Assembly (NCBI GenBank): GCA_029339505.1
Contig: JAQISU010000171.1
Span: 446,501-510,500 of the forward strand
Direction of reading: 5' to 3'
Source: Unio delphinus
Lineage: Eukaryota > Mollusca > Bivalvia > Unionida > Unionidae
Length of the DNA stretch: 64,000 bases
Both the position numbers and the translations under genes were made by a program. Every line of letters begins with the position of its first letter. The stretch's first letter is position 1. Under the pieces are notes generated by a model. That model searched no databases. It was not told the origin of the DNA and saw nothing but the letters and a program-made list of their open reading frames with translations. Below, in pieces: positions 9,401 to 22,850 of this stretch.

Positions 9401-10780
9401 GTTTAAAAAAAGTCAATACTCATTATTCTCATCAACTGCAACCATTCCCCCAATGAACTTATATGAACTTATCATAGTTGTTAAATGAAGTCTTCGTTTT
9501 ATTTTTTTCATTTGCGTACATGATCATGTTTTATTTATTCCATTTTATTAGAAACAAAGTTTGGCAATAAGATAATCTATTTTCAGTTGGTCTTCATTTT
9601 CTCATAAGGGCCCCATTTTGTTTCAAAATAATAAACTATTCTGTGGCCTCGGTTTTACTAACAACCTTCCTGAAAAAGAGTTTTCAGGATATCTTTCCTG
9701 CTTGACGACAATAGATTGTCTTTGGTTACCTTGATCAAAGTAACGCAAATGGGCAGTTAAAAAAGGATTAGTGTGTTAAATACATTGATTGCTCTAAATA
9801 AAGAACTAACGTGACCTCGTCAAAAGACTGATTGATGTCAGTGCCAGCTAAAAGAACACTTTTTTTGTCAATTTCACACTCAAGAGCTAGGAATTGCACA
9901 AGCTGCTTATAAATCAAGGACATCCTTGTCAATAGGGTCAACTTTCTGATCCAAACAAGATTGGTCAGTACAAGTGAATTAACCACAACATATCCAGTAA
10001 TAAATAAATACCCTCATCAATTTAGCAAAGACAACACCGTTCCGACTATTACGGTTCGTAAGATTAGATTTAATGATAAATTTACACAATGTAAAAAAAC
10101 ACTATCAAAGATTCGTTCTACTCCTTGACTAACAAAATTCCTAGTAAACGAAGACATTGCAGAAAAAGCTAAAGTAGTTGTTAGTAGGAAAACACTGAAA
10201 AGTAACTCGTTCCCTTAAAACACTAATTGCGATTGGCTTGGCCGATGTAAACCCTTTGAAATTAAGGGTTCTTAGTTCCTCTATTTACAATTTGATTGGG
10301 GTTTATAGGACACAATAAATGTATTGTTTTCAATATATGACCGTGACGTTGACCTCCTAGAAATAATAGCATTTAGAATAGGCGTGTTTTGATTTTGTTG
10401 CTTATTTTTCAGTTTGTAACAATCATATATCTTTTCTTCTGGCACTATGTACACTTAGGAAGAAATAAGGACTTCTAATCTTATTATAAAAAGACTGATT
10501 TAAATTATTAGAAACATCACAACCTGATAATGACAGTACAATGAAGTATTGTCTTTCATTTGCCAGCCCTAATTCTTGGAACCTAAATTGAAATTCCCTT
10601 TCTTCCCGTCATTTTTTGTTGTCTCAGTTTAAACTGTAATAGTGATCGAAAAGTCATTCTGTTCGAGTTGATGACATTTTAGCTTAATGACAAAATGTTT
10701 CTGAAAAATCTAATAATAATTTGCCTGACTGTAAGGTATTCATATTTCATTCTCATTGTCCAAACTCCTCTGCTAGTAAA
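9400..10780. other. Non-coding stretch of copy A
   Basis: No gene or clear repeat is seen. The minus-strand 72-codon ORF at 9768-9986 has no recognisable domain. The copy B counterpart is about 18345-19735. Confidence 0.5.
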
Positions 10781-10789
10781 TGGGTATGA

Positions 10790-11085
10790 ACTTAAGGTTA
10801 GGGTCAGGATTATCATGGAGGCAATATTCGCATCTGATTAGGATGTTAGGGTTAGTGTTAGAATTTTGAAGGAGGAAATCACAACATCTGATAAGGATGT
10901 TAGGGTTAGGGTTAGAATTATGAAGGAGGAAATCACAGCATCTGATAAGGATGTTAGGGTTAGGGATAGGATTATGAAGGTGGAAATTGCAACATCTGAT
11001 AAGGATGTTAGGATTAGGGTTGTAATTATGGAGGAGGAAATCCCAACATCTGATAAGGATGTTAGGGTTAGAATGATCATGAAGA
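10790..11085 (+). repeat. 54-bp minisatellite containing GTTAGG units, copy A
   Basis: About six 54-bp units, each with a GTTAGGGTTAGG-type segment followed by a GAAGGAGGAAATCAC and ATCTGATAAGGAT segment. Because 54 is a multiple of three, it is open in several frames, but the repetitive peptide is a by-product rather than a gene. Confidence 0.85.
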
Positions 11086-11739
11086 GAATCACTGCATCTC
11101 ATAATGATCTTCATATTTTTATTTCTATGAAATTAACCAACAGTTTAAAAGAATTGTTCATTTCTCTCACATCTAATTTATCCCATCTATGTTTTAGTAA
11201 GAGATCCACGTTTATCTTGCTGTACATCCCGATTGCTATACCAATGTTAAGTTCCTGTTTTAATACTTACATCTAGGATATGTGTTCCTGCATAGGGTTA
11301 TGGTTAGGATTATCACGGAGGAAATCATCGCATCTCATAATGACCTTCATATTTTCATTTCTATGGAATTGACCAAAGTAACCTGAAAAATCAGATTCCG
11401 TTAGCTTTCGAGTTCTATCACATCCATTACAAAACATCGGTAAGTATAAACACTTCAGTTTAGTTTAGTATATATTAGTCTTATCCTCTCCTCTATGAAA
11501 CTTGTATAATTTTAAGCACATTAGTTTAGTCCAGTATTACGAGCCTTATCATCTAAAAATATATTGGTCCGAGTAAGCGATACAAATGTTTTAGCATATT
11601 CTACACCCATTCTAAAACTCATCATGGTGACGATCTTCATCCACCTCATTATTGTATTCGTCTTCTCTTCCATTTATGTACGAGTTAGTGTTCCTCTGAC
11701 ATTTTCTGAATGCTTAATGAAAAAATAGTGGCATATTAT

Positions 11740-12235
11740 TTCATATACTTGAAAAATATAATGCGAGGTGAATCTGGGTATAAATATTTGCCTCATTGTC
11801 GCGGCGAGCTCGATGCGGATGGAAGGTTAATGTTAAAAGTATATAATTATAGCACTTGTATTAAAGTAAATTGACTTGCAATTGTTTTATGCCATACATC
11901 CTGTGATCTTGTACATGGATAAAGGACATACAATATTAATGATGAAACAAATTACAGAAGAGAAAATGCTTTAGTTCAAAAGCAAAACTTCCTAAACAGC
12001 AAAATGACCGATCCGAATAAAATGTATATGCATCAATCCGAATACTTGAAAATTATTATGCTAGGTGAATCTGGGTTGAAATATTTGACTCATTGCGGAA
12101 GCGAGCTGAAAGCGGATGGTAGGTTAATGTTAAAAGTAAAAAGGACGTACAATAATAACGATGAAACAAATTACAGAAGAGAAAATGCTTTAGTTTAAAA
12201 ACAAAACTTTCACACAGCAAAAACCCCAATTCGAA
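11740..12235 (+). repeat. Imperfect local duplication, copy A
   Basis: The stretches 11740-11990 and 12040-12230 are diverged copies of each other (both contain GAAAATNTNATGC-like, GATGGAAGGTTAATGTTAAA and ATGAAACAAATTACAGAAG segments). Copy B repeats the pair at about 20585-20830 and 20885-21080. No protein domain is recognisable. Confidence 0.6.
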
Positions 12236-12239
12236 TAAA

Positions 12240-12440
12240 ATATACATGCATCAATCCCAAAAAAAAACTACCTAGGTACATCAATACGACTAAAATATCT
12301 AGGCATCAATCAGAAACAAAATATCTAGGCATCGGTTCGAATAAAATAAATAGGCATCAATCCGAAAAACATATCTAGGCATCAATCCGAATAAAATATC
12401 TAGGCATCAATCCGAATAAAATATCTTGGCTTCAAATAGA
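12240..12440 (+). repeat. ~25-bp minisatellite, copy A
   Basis: About eight copies of a unit with the core GGCATCAATCCGAATAAAAT. The copy B counterpart is 21075-21275. Confidence 0.8.
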
Positions 12441-12689
12441 TAAGCCTCATAACATATGTAGGCATGAAATTCATAACCGTACAACATACGTTTATTTAGG
12501 CGTCATAAAAACCGTATCAGTTGATTTTATTTAGGCGTCACACGGATAATGGAAGTAACAGGTTCTTGACATCAAATTGTGTGTGTGTGTGTGTGTAATT
12601 AGGATGTTTAATGTAGCTTTCACACCCTTTTAGTCATATCGTTTCGATGTCTGCAGTGATTCAGTTTATAGTGATGTTTAGCACTGGGG

Positions 12690-12905
12690 CATCATGTCGC
12701 AGACATGTAACATGATGTCACACCCAGTCACATTATCCTGACACCAGGCCGACCAGTCATAACACTAACCTCTTCAAAATGAGTTCCAAGGGTGGCAGCT
12801 ATTAATATCTTTTTGTAAGTATGACTCCACCGAAATTGAACCCACGACCCCCCGTTTCTGCGGCTGACCATTTATTCACTTGGCAACCGGAGCGGTGACA
12901 TCAAA
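12690..12905 (-). mobile_element. tRNA-derived SINE, copy A
   Basis: The minus strand starts with a tRNA-like head: a degenerate A box (TTGCCAAGTGAA) and a good B box (GGGTTCAATTTCG) about 40 bases downstream. A central segment (TCAGGATAATGTGACTGGGTG) follows that resembles the conserved middle part of mollusc SINEs. It is not a functional tRNA because the cloverleaf is lost. Confidence 0.75.
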
Positions 12906-13283
12906 TGAATAACTCCTATAACGTAATGACGTCAAAACTATATCGCGCACAAAACCATCACGATTATTTTCATTTTAAATGCAGACTTTTACTAACAAAA
13001 GGTTATTATATGCTCATTTTTTGTTCCCCGCTAACTATACATTGTCAAAATCGTTCAGTTGTTTTACATTGAACATAAATGCTCTTCATATTCCACTCAT
13101 TCGGTTGATTAACTTTGTTTCGGAATGAACTACAGCAGATGTTTCTAAAGAACTGCCACTACCAGCTGCTTTGCTACATTCCAGGTTAACGTTCTGATAC
13201 AATATTTCAGATGTATGCTGGCGATAGACGCCAGATTTTATAAACTTGCTGTGTACCTACAAATAACATCATAATGGCAAGGC

Positions 13284-13285
<2 letters not shown>

Positions 13286-13341
<56 letters not shown>

Positions 13342-13960
13342 TTACTTTGTATAGCTCCTAAACTTTAGGCGCTCTAAAGCGTTGTAACATATATAATGAT
13401 ATGACTACAAAAACACAAATAAAGTTGAAAACATAAAAACATGCTGAAAATAATTGAGATACGAAATAAGTCATCCATGACTTTACGTGAGACATGCGCC
13501 TCTCTAATCCTTGGATGGTAACATCAAGTTAAGTTGGGTGGCTAGATTTGTGTATTTGGGTGTCATTAGAATACAATTGGTGAGACAACTGGTTGATGAT
13601 CTATGACACTTGAGAGCGGCTGCGTGTATAGAATAGAATGAAGAGAACAGGTCCAATAACAGACACATGTGTAACGCCACAACAAAGATCAACTGGGGCG
13701 GAATGTATTCCATTTGCAGACATAATTTGTATCATGTTGACTAAGTAGGACTTGAGCCACATTAAGGCTGCATTGTGCCACATACATGCTAGAGACGGTG
13801 AAGTAATATATTATGGTCTATTGTCTCAAATGCTGTTCAAATCTAGGAGGGTGAGAACTGTAATATTTCCTCTATCCAACGCTTAGAGAATGTCATTAAC
13901 TACTTTCAGAACTGTGATAAGGGCGATATGCGTGACGAGATATAATCTTTATACTTATTA
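13286..13960 (-). pseudogene. Non-LTR retrotransposon (CR1/L2-like) 3' fragment with (ATT)n tail, copy B
   Basis: On the minus strand 13601-13783 reads WLKSYL...SAPVDLCCGVTHVSVIGPVLF, which matches the conserved NGxxS...GVPQGSVLGPxLF block of LINE reverse transcriptases. The catalytic YxDD tetrad lies just downstream (13565-13600) but is mutated. The minus-strand sequence then runs through a short AGCGCC-containing 3' end into the trinucleotide tail (ATT)n at 13286-13339, the usual structure of CR1/L2-type 3' ends. It is a dead 5'-truncated copy, transmitted with the duplication. Confidence 0.75.
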
Positions 13961-14399
13961 ATCTGTAATATATTTGTTCGTATATATTCTAACGTTTCTA
14001 ATATCGCAAAGAAAAGACATCATAGGTAAACAACGAGATCATTTTTAACTAATTTAAATCTCCATGGCAATGGTTATTTCACATTAATTCCCTTCCCAGC
14101 TAGTACATGCCAACATGATAAGGTTACTGAACTTTGTTTAAAAACATGGATGGCTTAGTATTAAACTATCGACATTTCCTGCTGACATAAACTGGAAATA
14201 TTTGTTAAGTCTTGTGACTGATTTGTGGAATATCATAGATATAATAAGATGGTACATGTCATTAAAAACTCACCATTGAATAGCCCCTTCTTATTTTCTT
14301 TGGCGCTGACACTTGACAAGTAACTTCTTCTGATGGTGACAACATTTGAAGTCTACACAGCTGATGCTTTGGTATTGAAGGTTATGATACCTTGTTTAC

Positions 14400-14739
14400 C
14401 TTGGTTTGTTTGTCAGTTTCCTCCACACATTGGATAGACGGGACATCATCATCATTGAGTGACTTTCTTTGGTGCCCTACACATATGCTCAACCTCAAAT
14501 CTATACGTAAAAGGGAAGCCTTCAGCTGTGAAATGAAAGGAGCAGAGGGCAGAAAACTCAGCCGGACTATCCCAGTTTGCTTTTTTGATTTTTGCAAAGT
14601 CTGTCCACCTACGACGAAGTGATGGGTCCTTTGGGAAGAAATGCATGGAAAACCTACCAGCATTTGTATTCCCACAATTTGCTGCAACACACTTGACCCC
14701 GCTACCTTTGCTTGTACCTCCACGATGTGCTTTTGGCAT
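14400..14739 (-). CDS. THAP-type zinc finger ORF, copy B (all four zinc ligands)
   Basis: This is the duplicate of the copy A ORF (ATG at 14737-14739, stop at 14452). It keeps C17, C22, C66 and H69, the complete C2CH set, plus the FPKD and AVPTF-equivalent aromatic positions expected of a THAP fold. It would bind DNA if expressed. The splice donor after the ORF is changed to AAG|GTAAAC. About 95 residues is the right size for one THAP domain but short for a full protein, so a downstream exon on the minus strand or gene decay is likely. Confidence 0.72.
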
Positions 14740-17700
14740 GATTGGGATGATAAAATAACTACTATTGAACGGAAAACGTGCTTTGTTTATGTTTCGATGG
14801 AAACGGAAGTAAGGCGTGTGTTCATAATGTGACGTCAGACGATTTATACACTCCGGAAGTTACCGAGCGATAAAATCGGTCCGATGTGTAATATTTTCAA
14901 AAACACACCTGAGCGTATTTCTCACTTATTATAGAATATTGTTCCATCGGGTTTGTTTATACCGCTTCCAGACTTTATATTCTATTCAAATAATACTCAA
15001 TTTGATTTACGTTATCTACACTGGTATGGCACTTTAATGTCCCGTTGTCCCCAACGTGTACCTATTTGCGTAAGTAATGGAGTGGGGTACTCTACGGACA
15101 ATGGAAATTTCACATGACAAAAGATCCCAGCAATCTCTGAACATGAGAAATTAACATATTTAGGTTACTCTATGGACAAGGGAAAATAAACATGGGGAAT
15201 GTATAGCAACATGGAATTGAACAAGAGTTAGGGTGATCCCTAATCTTAACGTCACGGTACTGTACACTGGTAAACAATGGCAACAATGTTGTAAGAGGCT
15301 GACCTTAATCGGGAGAAACCTAGACATAGAGACATGGATAGATACACGGTTGGAGACTTCTACATAAATTGATTTATGGACATAAATCTGTTCAAATAAG
15401 AAACAGAAATGCAAAGATCAGGAAAAAATTTAGTTCTCTAGATCATGAAGTGGACATTTAAAAGGGGACTTGTGGTTTTGCGAATTAAATCCTAAATAAT
15501 GAATTACAGATACTAGTCTTATTAATTATAGTTAGCAATACTCTCTTGTGGAATTCCAAATTAAGATGGACGCTGAAAGTGTTGATGCGTCTGTAGTAAC
15601 ACGTAAAGTGTTGATGTGCCAACAGTTTTTTAATGCGATCACAGTAATATAATTCAAGGTTGAATTCACTACAAGACCTAGTTAATGTCTCTGTCCAAAT
15701 GTATAACGTTTTATGAGCGTTCAATATTTCCAGAGATAAATCACTTGAATAATTTGACGAGATATATTACAGCCCCTAAAATACATTACCGAACGGAAAA
15801 AAAAACTTCTAGAAACGTCTTAGTATTTGCAAGAATAAAATCTAAATTATAATTAGAAATTATTTTCTCGAATTATAAACAAAAATGTGTAGTAAACATT
15901 CAATAGTCCCTGCAATATAAGGGATTGCCAAAGTTCTTTATTTATACTGCCCTGGAATCTATCACAAGTATGGAATGCTTACCTTAATACTGCCCAGGAA
16001 TCTATTAAAAATGTGGCGGCCAAGCCTAATTCTGCCCTGTAATCTATTAAAATGAGGCATCTGAGTCTAATACTGCACTGGAATCAATTAGAAATGTAGC
16101 ACCATAGCCTTAACACTGCTCTTGAATCTATTAAAATGTGGAAGCCATGCATTACTAAAGCCCTGTAATCTGTAAAGAAAATGTGCAGCCTAGACTTAAA
16201 AATGTCCTGTAATCTATTGAACTTAGATTATCACTCCCATGGAATGTATTAAAAATGTGGCAGCCTAGCCTTAATTCTCCCCTGGAATCAATTCAAATTG
16301 TGGCGGCCAAACCTAAAACTGCGCTGGAATCTATTACACATCGGACTGGCTAGATCAGAAATTTCATGCCTACCGTGGCTTTTATTCATTTTAATATAAA
16401 CTTGTACAGAGGTGTGGCTATATAGGATCCCGTCCTTCCGTACACAAACTTGTTTTAAGTTTTAATTGCTGCAAAACTTCATATATATGACGTCATGACC
16501 TAATGATGCTTCATTACGCTTCTTTGCTGTTAACTTAATTAAGTCTTTCTCAAAGAAACGATTTCAGTTTGATCAAGTAATGGACGTCAGTACTGAAAAG
16601 ACCCAGAAAGTAAGAAAGAGAATCAGAAACAGTGAGAAAACCCCGATAAGTAACTAGATGTACTTTAAATTAATTTTATAAAGATATATTCTACCAGAGG
16701 AAATGACCCAGTTTAAAGTCGCCTAGACATTACTGAATCAAAAAAATTTAGGCGTGCTGGTTAGGTACAACATTCATCATCATAATTGTCATAGGAGCTT
16801 AAGGCATCAGGTACGTGCTCTTCCGTTATAAGAAAGTATTCTTACTCCCTCTTCCTTGTCCTCTTTGTCCCTGGTCTTTCTCCAAAATCCTTCTCGTACT
16901 CCTCCTTCTCCTTTTCCTCCTCCTCTACTTTTGCCCCCACGACTACTATTTTTTTTACTTCTACTGTCTCGGCTGCACACTCAATTTTGACTCCAACTCT
17001 TAAAGCTGAGTTCTAAAAAATCATTTTAGTAGTTTTAAATGAATCTTGTCAAATTTTTTAAATATAGTATTAAGGAGAGAAAAAATGGCATTTACACTAA
17101 AATTTAAAAACAAAAACAAAAACATGCAAGAGCTCTAGTTTTTTTTGATATTTCCTTTTAATTTTAAGATGATAAGTCTGACCTAGAAGATTCAAAATTA
17201 CATACGTTTCTAACCAAATTAAATCACTCGAACACTTATTTTATTACAACAAAGAGCAGTTACTATGAATTTGGTATAATGTGATCATTGGGTTTTGATT
17301 CTGATAATACAACCCATTTCTCTCATTTTCTTTTCGTATATGTTTTCGGATATGTATGCACCCATATGCATATTTATGTGTGTATAGTTAAATGTGTATG
17401 TATCCTTATATTAATGTTTGTGTATGCGTATATGAATGTATATAAATTGTTTTGGCATGCTCTCATAATCATATTTGTAGAAATGGTAATATTTACATTA
17501 TTATCATTATGTTATCTTGGAATTATTAATGCATAATATATTTTTGTATTCATCAGTTTCTATCTTATTTACTACCTTCCTTTCTTAATATTTCCTTGTC
17601 TGTCCTATGCTTTAAATTGAATATTTGTATAGCAGTATTTATCTCTGTCAATATAGTCTATTTAAGACAGAAAAAAAAAGAAAGAGAATATAAAATAATT

Positions 17701-19734
17701 CATTGATATGCTATGTAAATATATAAATTGCTCCATTCTTAACACTGATTGGGATATATCGTTTGTCAATAGCAGCAGTCTCTATTTTTTTTTTACTAAT
17801 TCTGATTATTTACTATATAACAAATATTTAACCTTCAGATGCTCTAACAACCGTGATATGTCAAAGTCACTATCAAAATTTAATCTTAATTTATTCATTT
17901 GTTTAGGACAATTAGTAAAGTTTTTTTTGGGTGGTTTCTTGACGACCTAATTTAGGGTTAGGGTTAGTTAGGGTTAATTGGTAACAGGAACACTTGTATA
18001 CTGTGTAATTAATTACTCGAACGCATGCATACTGTGTATTTAGCAACTCAGACACTTGTATCTAATGTTATTAATTGCTGGATCTCTTGTATATTGTGTA
18101 ATTAGCAATTCTAACACTTGTATTCTGTACAATTAGCTACTCGAACACTTGTATACTGTGTAATTAGCAATTCAATCACTTGTATCGAATGTAATTAATT
18201 TGCTGGAACATTTGCATACTTTGTAATTAGCAATTCTAACACTTGTATTCTGCGTAAAAAGCAACTCGAACACTTGTATACTGTGTAATTAGCAACCCGA
18301 ACACTTGTTTACTTTGTTATTAATTGCTTGAACGATTGGGCAATGTTTAAAAATAGTCAATACTCATTATTCTCATCAACTGCAACCATTCCCCCAATGA
18401 ACTTATATGAACTTATCATAGTTGTTAAATGAAGTCTTCGTTTTATGTTTTTCATTTGCGTACATGATCATGTTTTATTTATTCCATTGTATTAGAAACA
18501 AAGTTTGGCAATAAGATAATCTATTTTCAGTTGGTCTTCATTTTCTCATAAGGGCCCCATTTTGTTTCAAAATAATAAACTATTCTGTGGCCTCGGTTTT
18601 ACTAACAACCTTCCTGAAAAAGAGTTTTCAGGATATCTTTCCTGCTTGACGACAATAGATTGTCTTTGGTTACCTTGATCAAAGTAACGCAAATGGGCAG
18701 TTAAAAAAGGATTAGTGTGTTAAATACATTGATTGCTCTAAATAAAGAACTAACGTGACCTCGTCAAAAGACTGATTGATGTCAGTGCCAGCTAAAAGAA
18801 CACTTTTTTTGTCAATTTCACACTCAAGAGCTAGGAATTGCACAAGCTGCGTATAAATCAAGGACATCCTTGTCAATAGGGTCAACTTTCTGATCCAAAC
18901 AAGATTGGTCAGTACAAGTGAATTAACCACAACATATCCAGTAATAAATAAATACCCTCATCAATTTAGCAAAGACAACACCGTTCCGACTATTACGGTT
19001 CGTAAGATTAGATTTAATGATAAATTTACACAATGTAAAAAAACACTATCAAAGATTCGTTCTACTCCTTGACTAACAAAATTCCTAGTAAACGAAGACA
19101 TTGCAGAAAAAGCTAAAGTAGTTGTTAATAAGAAAACACTGAAAAGTAACTCGTTCCCTTAAAACACTAATTGCGATTGGCTTGGCCGATGTAAACCCTT
19201 TGAAATTAAGGGTTCTTAGTTCCTCTATTTACAATTTGATTGGGGTTTATAGGACACAATAAATGTATTGTTTTCAATATATGACCGTGACGTTGACCTC
19301 CTAGAAATAATAGCATTTAGAATAGGCGTGTTTTGATTTTGTTGCTTATTTTTCAGTTTGTAACAATCATATATCTTTTCTTCTGGCACTATGTACACTT
19401 AGGAAGAAATAAGGACTTCTAATCTTATTATAAAAAGACTGATTTAAATTATTAGAAACATCACAACCTGATAATGACAGTACAATGAAGTATTGTCTTT
19501 CATTTGCCAGCGCTAATTCTTGGAACCTAAATTGAAATTCCCTTTCTTCCCGTCATTTTTTGTTGTCTCAGTTTAAACTGTAATAGTGATCGAAAAGTCA
19601 TTCTGTTCCAGTTGATGACATTTTAGCTTAATGACAAAATGTTTCTGAAAAATCTAATAATAATTTGCCTGACTGTAAGGTATTCATATTTCATTCTCAT
19701 CGTCCAAACTCCTCTGCTAGTAAATGGGTATGAA

Positions 19735-19905
19735 CTTAAGGTTAGGGTCAGGATTATCATGGAGGCAATATTCGCATCTGATAAGGATGTTAGGGTTAGG
19801 TTTAGATTTATGAAGGAGGAAATCACATCTGATAAGGATGTTAGGGTTAGGGTTAGAATTATGAAGGAGAAAATCACAACATCTGATAAGGATGTTAGGG
19901 TTTGA
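19735..19905 (+). repeat. 54-bp minisatellite, copy B (contracted)
   Basis: The same array as in copy A at 10790-11085 but with only about three to four units, so the number of units changed after the duplication. Confidence 0.85.
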
Positions 19906-21418
19906 ATGATCATGACGAGAATCAGTGCATCTCATAATAATCTTCATATTGTTATTTCTATGAAATTAACCAACAGTTTAAAAAAATTGTTCATTTCTCT
20001 CACATCTAATTTATCCCATCTATGTTTTAGTAAAAGATCCACGTTTTTCTTGCTGTACATCCCAATTGCTGTATCAATGTTAAGTTCCTGTTTGAATACT
20101 TACATCTAGGATATGTGTTCCTTCATATAGGGTTAGGGTTATGGTTAGGATTATCACATAGGAAATCACCGCATCTCATAATGACCTTCATATTTGTATT
20201 TCTATGGAATTGACCAAAGTATCCTGAAAAATCAGATTCCGTTATCTTTTGAGTTCTATCCCATCCATTACAAAACATCGGTAAGTATAAACACTTCAGT
20301 TTAGTTTAATATATATATATTAGTCTTATCCTCTCCTCTATGAAACTTTTATAATTTTAAGCACATTAATTTAGTCCAGTAATACGAGCCTTATCATCTA
20401 AAAAATATTGGTCCGAGTAAGCGATAAAAATGTTCTAGCATATTCTACACCCATTCTAAAATTCATCATGGTGACGATCTTTATCCACCTCATTATTGTA
20501 TTCGTCTTCTCTTCCATTTATGTACGAGTTAGTGTTTTTCTGACATTTTCTGAATGCTTAATGAAACAATAGTGGCATATTATTTCATATACTTGAAAAA
20601 TATTATGCGAGGTGAATCTAGGTATAAATATTTGCCTCATTGTCGCGGCGAGCTCGATGCGGATGGAAGGTTAATGTTAAAAGTATATAATTATAGCACT
20701 TGTATTAAAGTAAATTGACTTGCAATTGTTTTATGCCATACATCCTGTGATCGTGTACATGGATAAAGGACATACAATATTAACGATGAAACAAATTACA
20801 GAAGAGAAAATGCTTTAGTTCAAAAGCAAAACTTCCTAAACAGCAAAATGAGCGATCCGAATAAAATGTATATGCATCAATCCGAATACTTGAAAATTAT
20901 TATGCTAGGTGAATCTGTTTTGAAATATGTGGCTCATTGTTGGTGGGAGCTGAAAGCGGATGGTAGGTTAATGTTAAAAGTAAATAGGACGTACAATAAT
21001 AACGATGAAACAAATTACAGAAGAGAAAATGCTTTAGTTTAAAAACAAAACTTTCACACAGCAAAAACCCCAATCCGAATAAAATATACATGCATCAATC
21101 CAAAGAACCTACCTAGGTACATCAATACGACTAAAATATGTAGGCATCAATCTGAAACAAAATATCTAGGCATCGGTTCGAATAAAATATATAGGCATCA
21201 ATCCGAATGACATATCTAGGCATCAATCCGAATAAAATATCTAGGCATCAATCCGAATAAAATATCTTGGCTTCAAATAGATAAGCCTCATAACATATGT
21301 AGGCATGAAATTCATAACCGTACAACATACGTTTATTTAGGCGTCATAAAAACCGTATCAGTTGATTTTATTTAGGCATCACACGGATAATGGAAGTAAC
21401 AGATTCTTGACATCAAAT

Positions 21419-21481
<63 letters not shown>
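21419..21481 (+). repeat. (GT)n microsatellite, expanded in copy B
   Basis: About 31 GT units with one TT interruption. The equivalent locus in copy A (12581-12596) has only about eight. Confidence 0.95.
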
Positions 21482-21483
<2 letters not shown>

Positions 21484-21559
21484 TTAGGATGTTTAACCTA
21501 GCTTTCACACCTTTTTAGTCATAACGTTGCGATGTCTGCAGAGATTCAGTTTATAGTGA

Positions 21560-21795
21560 TGTTTAGCACTAGGGCATCATGCCGCAGACATGTAACATGA
21601 TATCCCATCCAGTCGCATTATCCTGACACCAGGCCGACCAGTCATCACTAACCTCTTTAAACTGAGCGCCAAGGGTGGCAGCTATTAATATCTTTTTGTA
21701 AGTATGACTCCACCGGAAATTGAACACACGACCCCCCCCCCCGTTTCTGCGGCTGACTATTTATTCACTTGGCAACCGGAGCGGTGACATCAAAT
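21560..21795 (-). mobile_element. tRNA-derived SINE, copy B
   Basis: The same SINE as at 12690-12905, carried along in the duplicated unit. A run of C at 21731-21741 is expanded beside the B box. Confidence 0.75.
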
Positions 21796-22177
21796 GAATA
21801 ACTCCTATAACGTAATGACGTCACAACTATATCGCTCAAAACATCATCACGATTATTTTCATTTTGAATGTAGACTTTTACTAACAAAAGGTTATTATAT
21901 GCTCATTTTTTTGTTCTCCGCTAACTATACATTGTCAAAATCGTGCAGCTTTTTTAAATTGAAATTAAGTACTCTTCATATTAAACTCATTCGGTTGATT
22001 AACTTTGTTTTAGGAATGAACTACAGCAGATGTTTCTAAAAACCTGCCACTTCCAGCTGCTTTGCTACATTCCAGGTTAACGCTTTGATACAATATTTCA
22101 GATTTATGCGGGCGATAGACGCCCTATTTTATAAACTTGCTGTCTACCTACAAATAACATCACAATGGCAAGGCATG

Positions 22178-22232
<55 letters not shown>

Positions 22233-22850
22233 TTACTTTATATAGCTCCTAAACTTTAGGCGCTCAAAAACGTTATTACATATAATGATATGACTTCAGA
22301 AACACAAATAAAGTTAGAAAACATAAAATATGCTGAAAATAATTGAGATACGAAATAAGTCATCCACGACTTTAAGTGAGATATGTGCCTCTCTACTCCT
22401 TGGAACTTGAATGGTAACATCAAGTTAAGTTGGGTGGGTAGATTTGTATTTTTGGGTGTCATCAGCGTACAATTGGTGAGACACTGGATGATGATCTATG
22501 ACACTTGAGAGCGGCTGCGTGTATAGAATAGAATGAAGAGAACAGGTCCAACAACAGATACATGTGTAACGCCACAACAAAGTTCAACTGGGCCGGAATG
22601 TATTCCATTTGGAGACATAATTTGTATCATGTTGACTAAGTAGGACTTGAGCCACATCAAGGCTGCATTGTGAATGCCAAATACATGCTGGAGACGGTGA
22701 AGTAATATATCATGGTCTATTGTTTCAAATGCTGCACAAATCTAGGAGGGTGAGGACTGTAATATTTCCTCTATCCAACGCTTAGAGAATGTCATTAACG
22801 ACTTTCAGAACTGTGATAAGGGCGATATGAGTGACTAGATATAATCTTTA
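22178..22850 (-). pseudogene. Non-LTR retrotransposon 3' fragment with (ATT)n tail, copy C
   Basis: This is the same LINE fragment as in copies A and B, with the (ATT)n tail at 22178-22230. In this copy the minus strand at about 22454-22475 still encodes an intact YADD tetrad, which is altered or deleted in B and A. The surrounding frame is nonetheless broken. Confidence 0.7.

Larger units (their letters stand above)
4485..13427. repeat. Host tandem-duplication unit, copy A
   Basis: Copy A aligns almost base for base with copy B (13428-22317). The same order recurs: LINE fragment, THAP ORF, ~42-bp degenerate repeats, CT-rich stretch, ~29-bp repeats, 54-bp repeats, ~25-bp repeats, (GT)n, SINE and (TAA)n. 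Differences are mostly point changes and repeat-number changes. The copy begins where element 1 ends, so its true left part lies beyond the element, outside the window. Confidence 0.95.
13428..22317. repeat. Host tandem-duplication unit, copy B
   Basis: Copy B is a second direct copy of the ~8.9 kb unit, offset 8943 bases from copy A. It differs by a much longer (GT)n run (21420-21481 against about 12581-12596), fewer 54-bp minisatellite copies, and scattered substitutions. The position matching the element 1 insertion (13427/13428) is uninterrupted. Confidence 0.95.

Noticed and set aside
10866..11276. 136-codon repetitive protein gene
   Set aside because: It is the in-frame reading of a 54-bp minisatellite and is disrupted by unit-number change in copy B.
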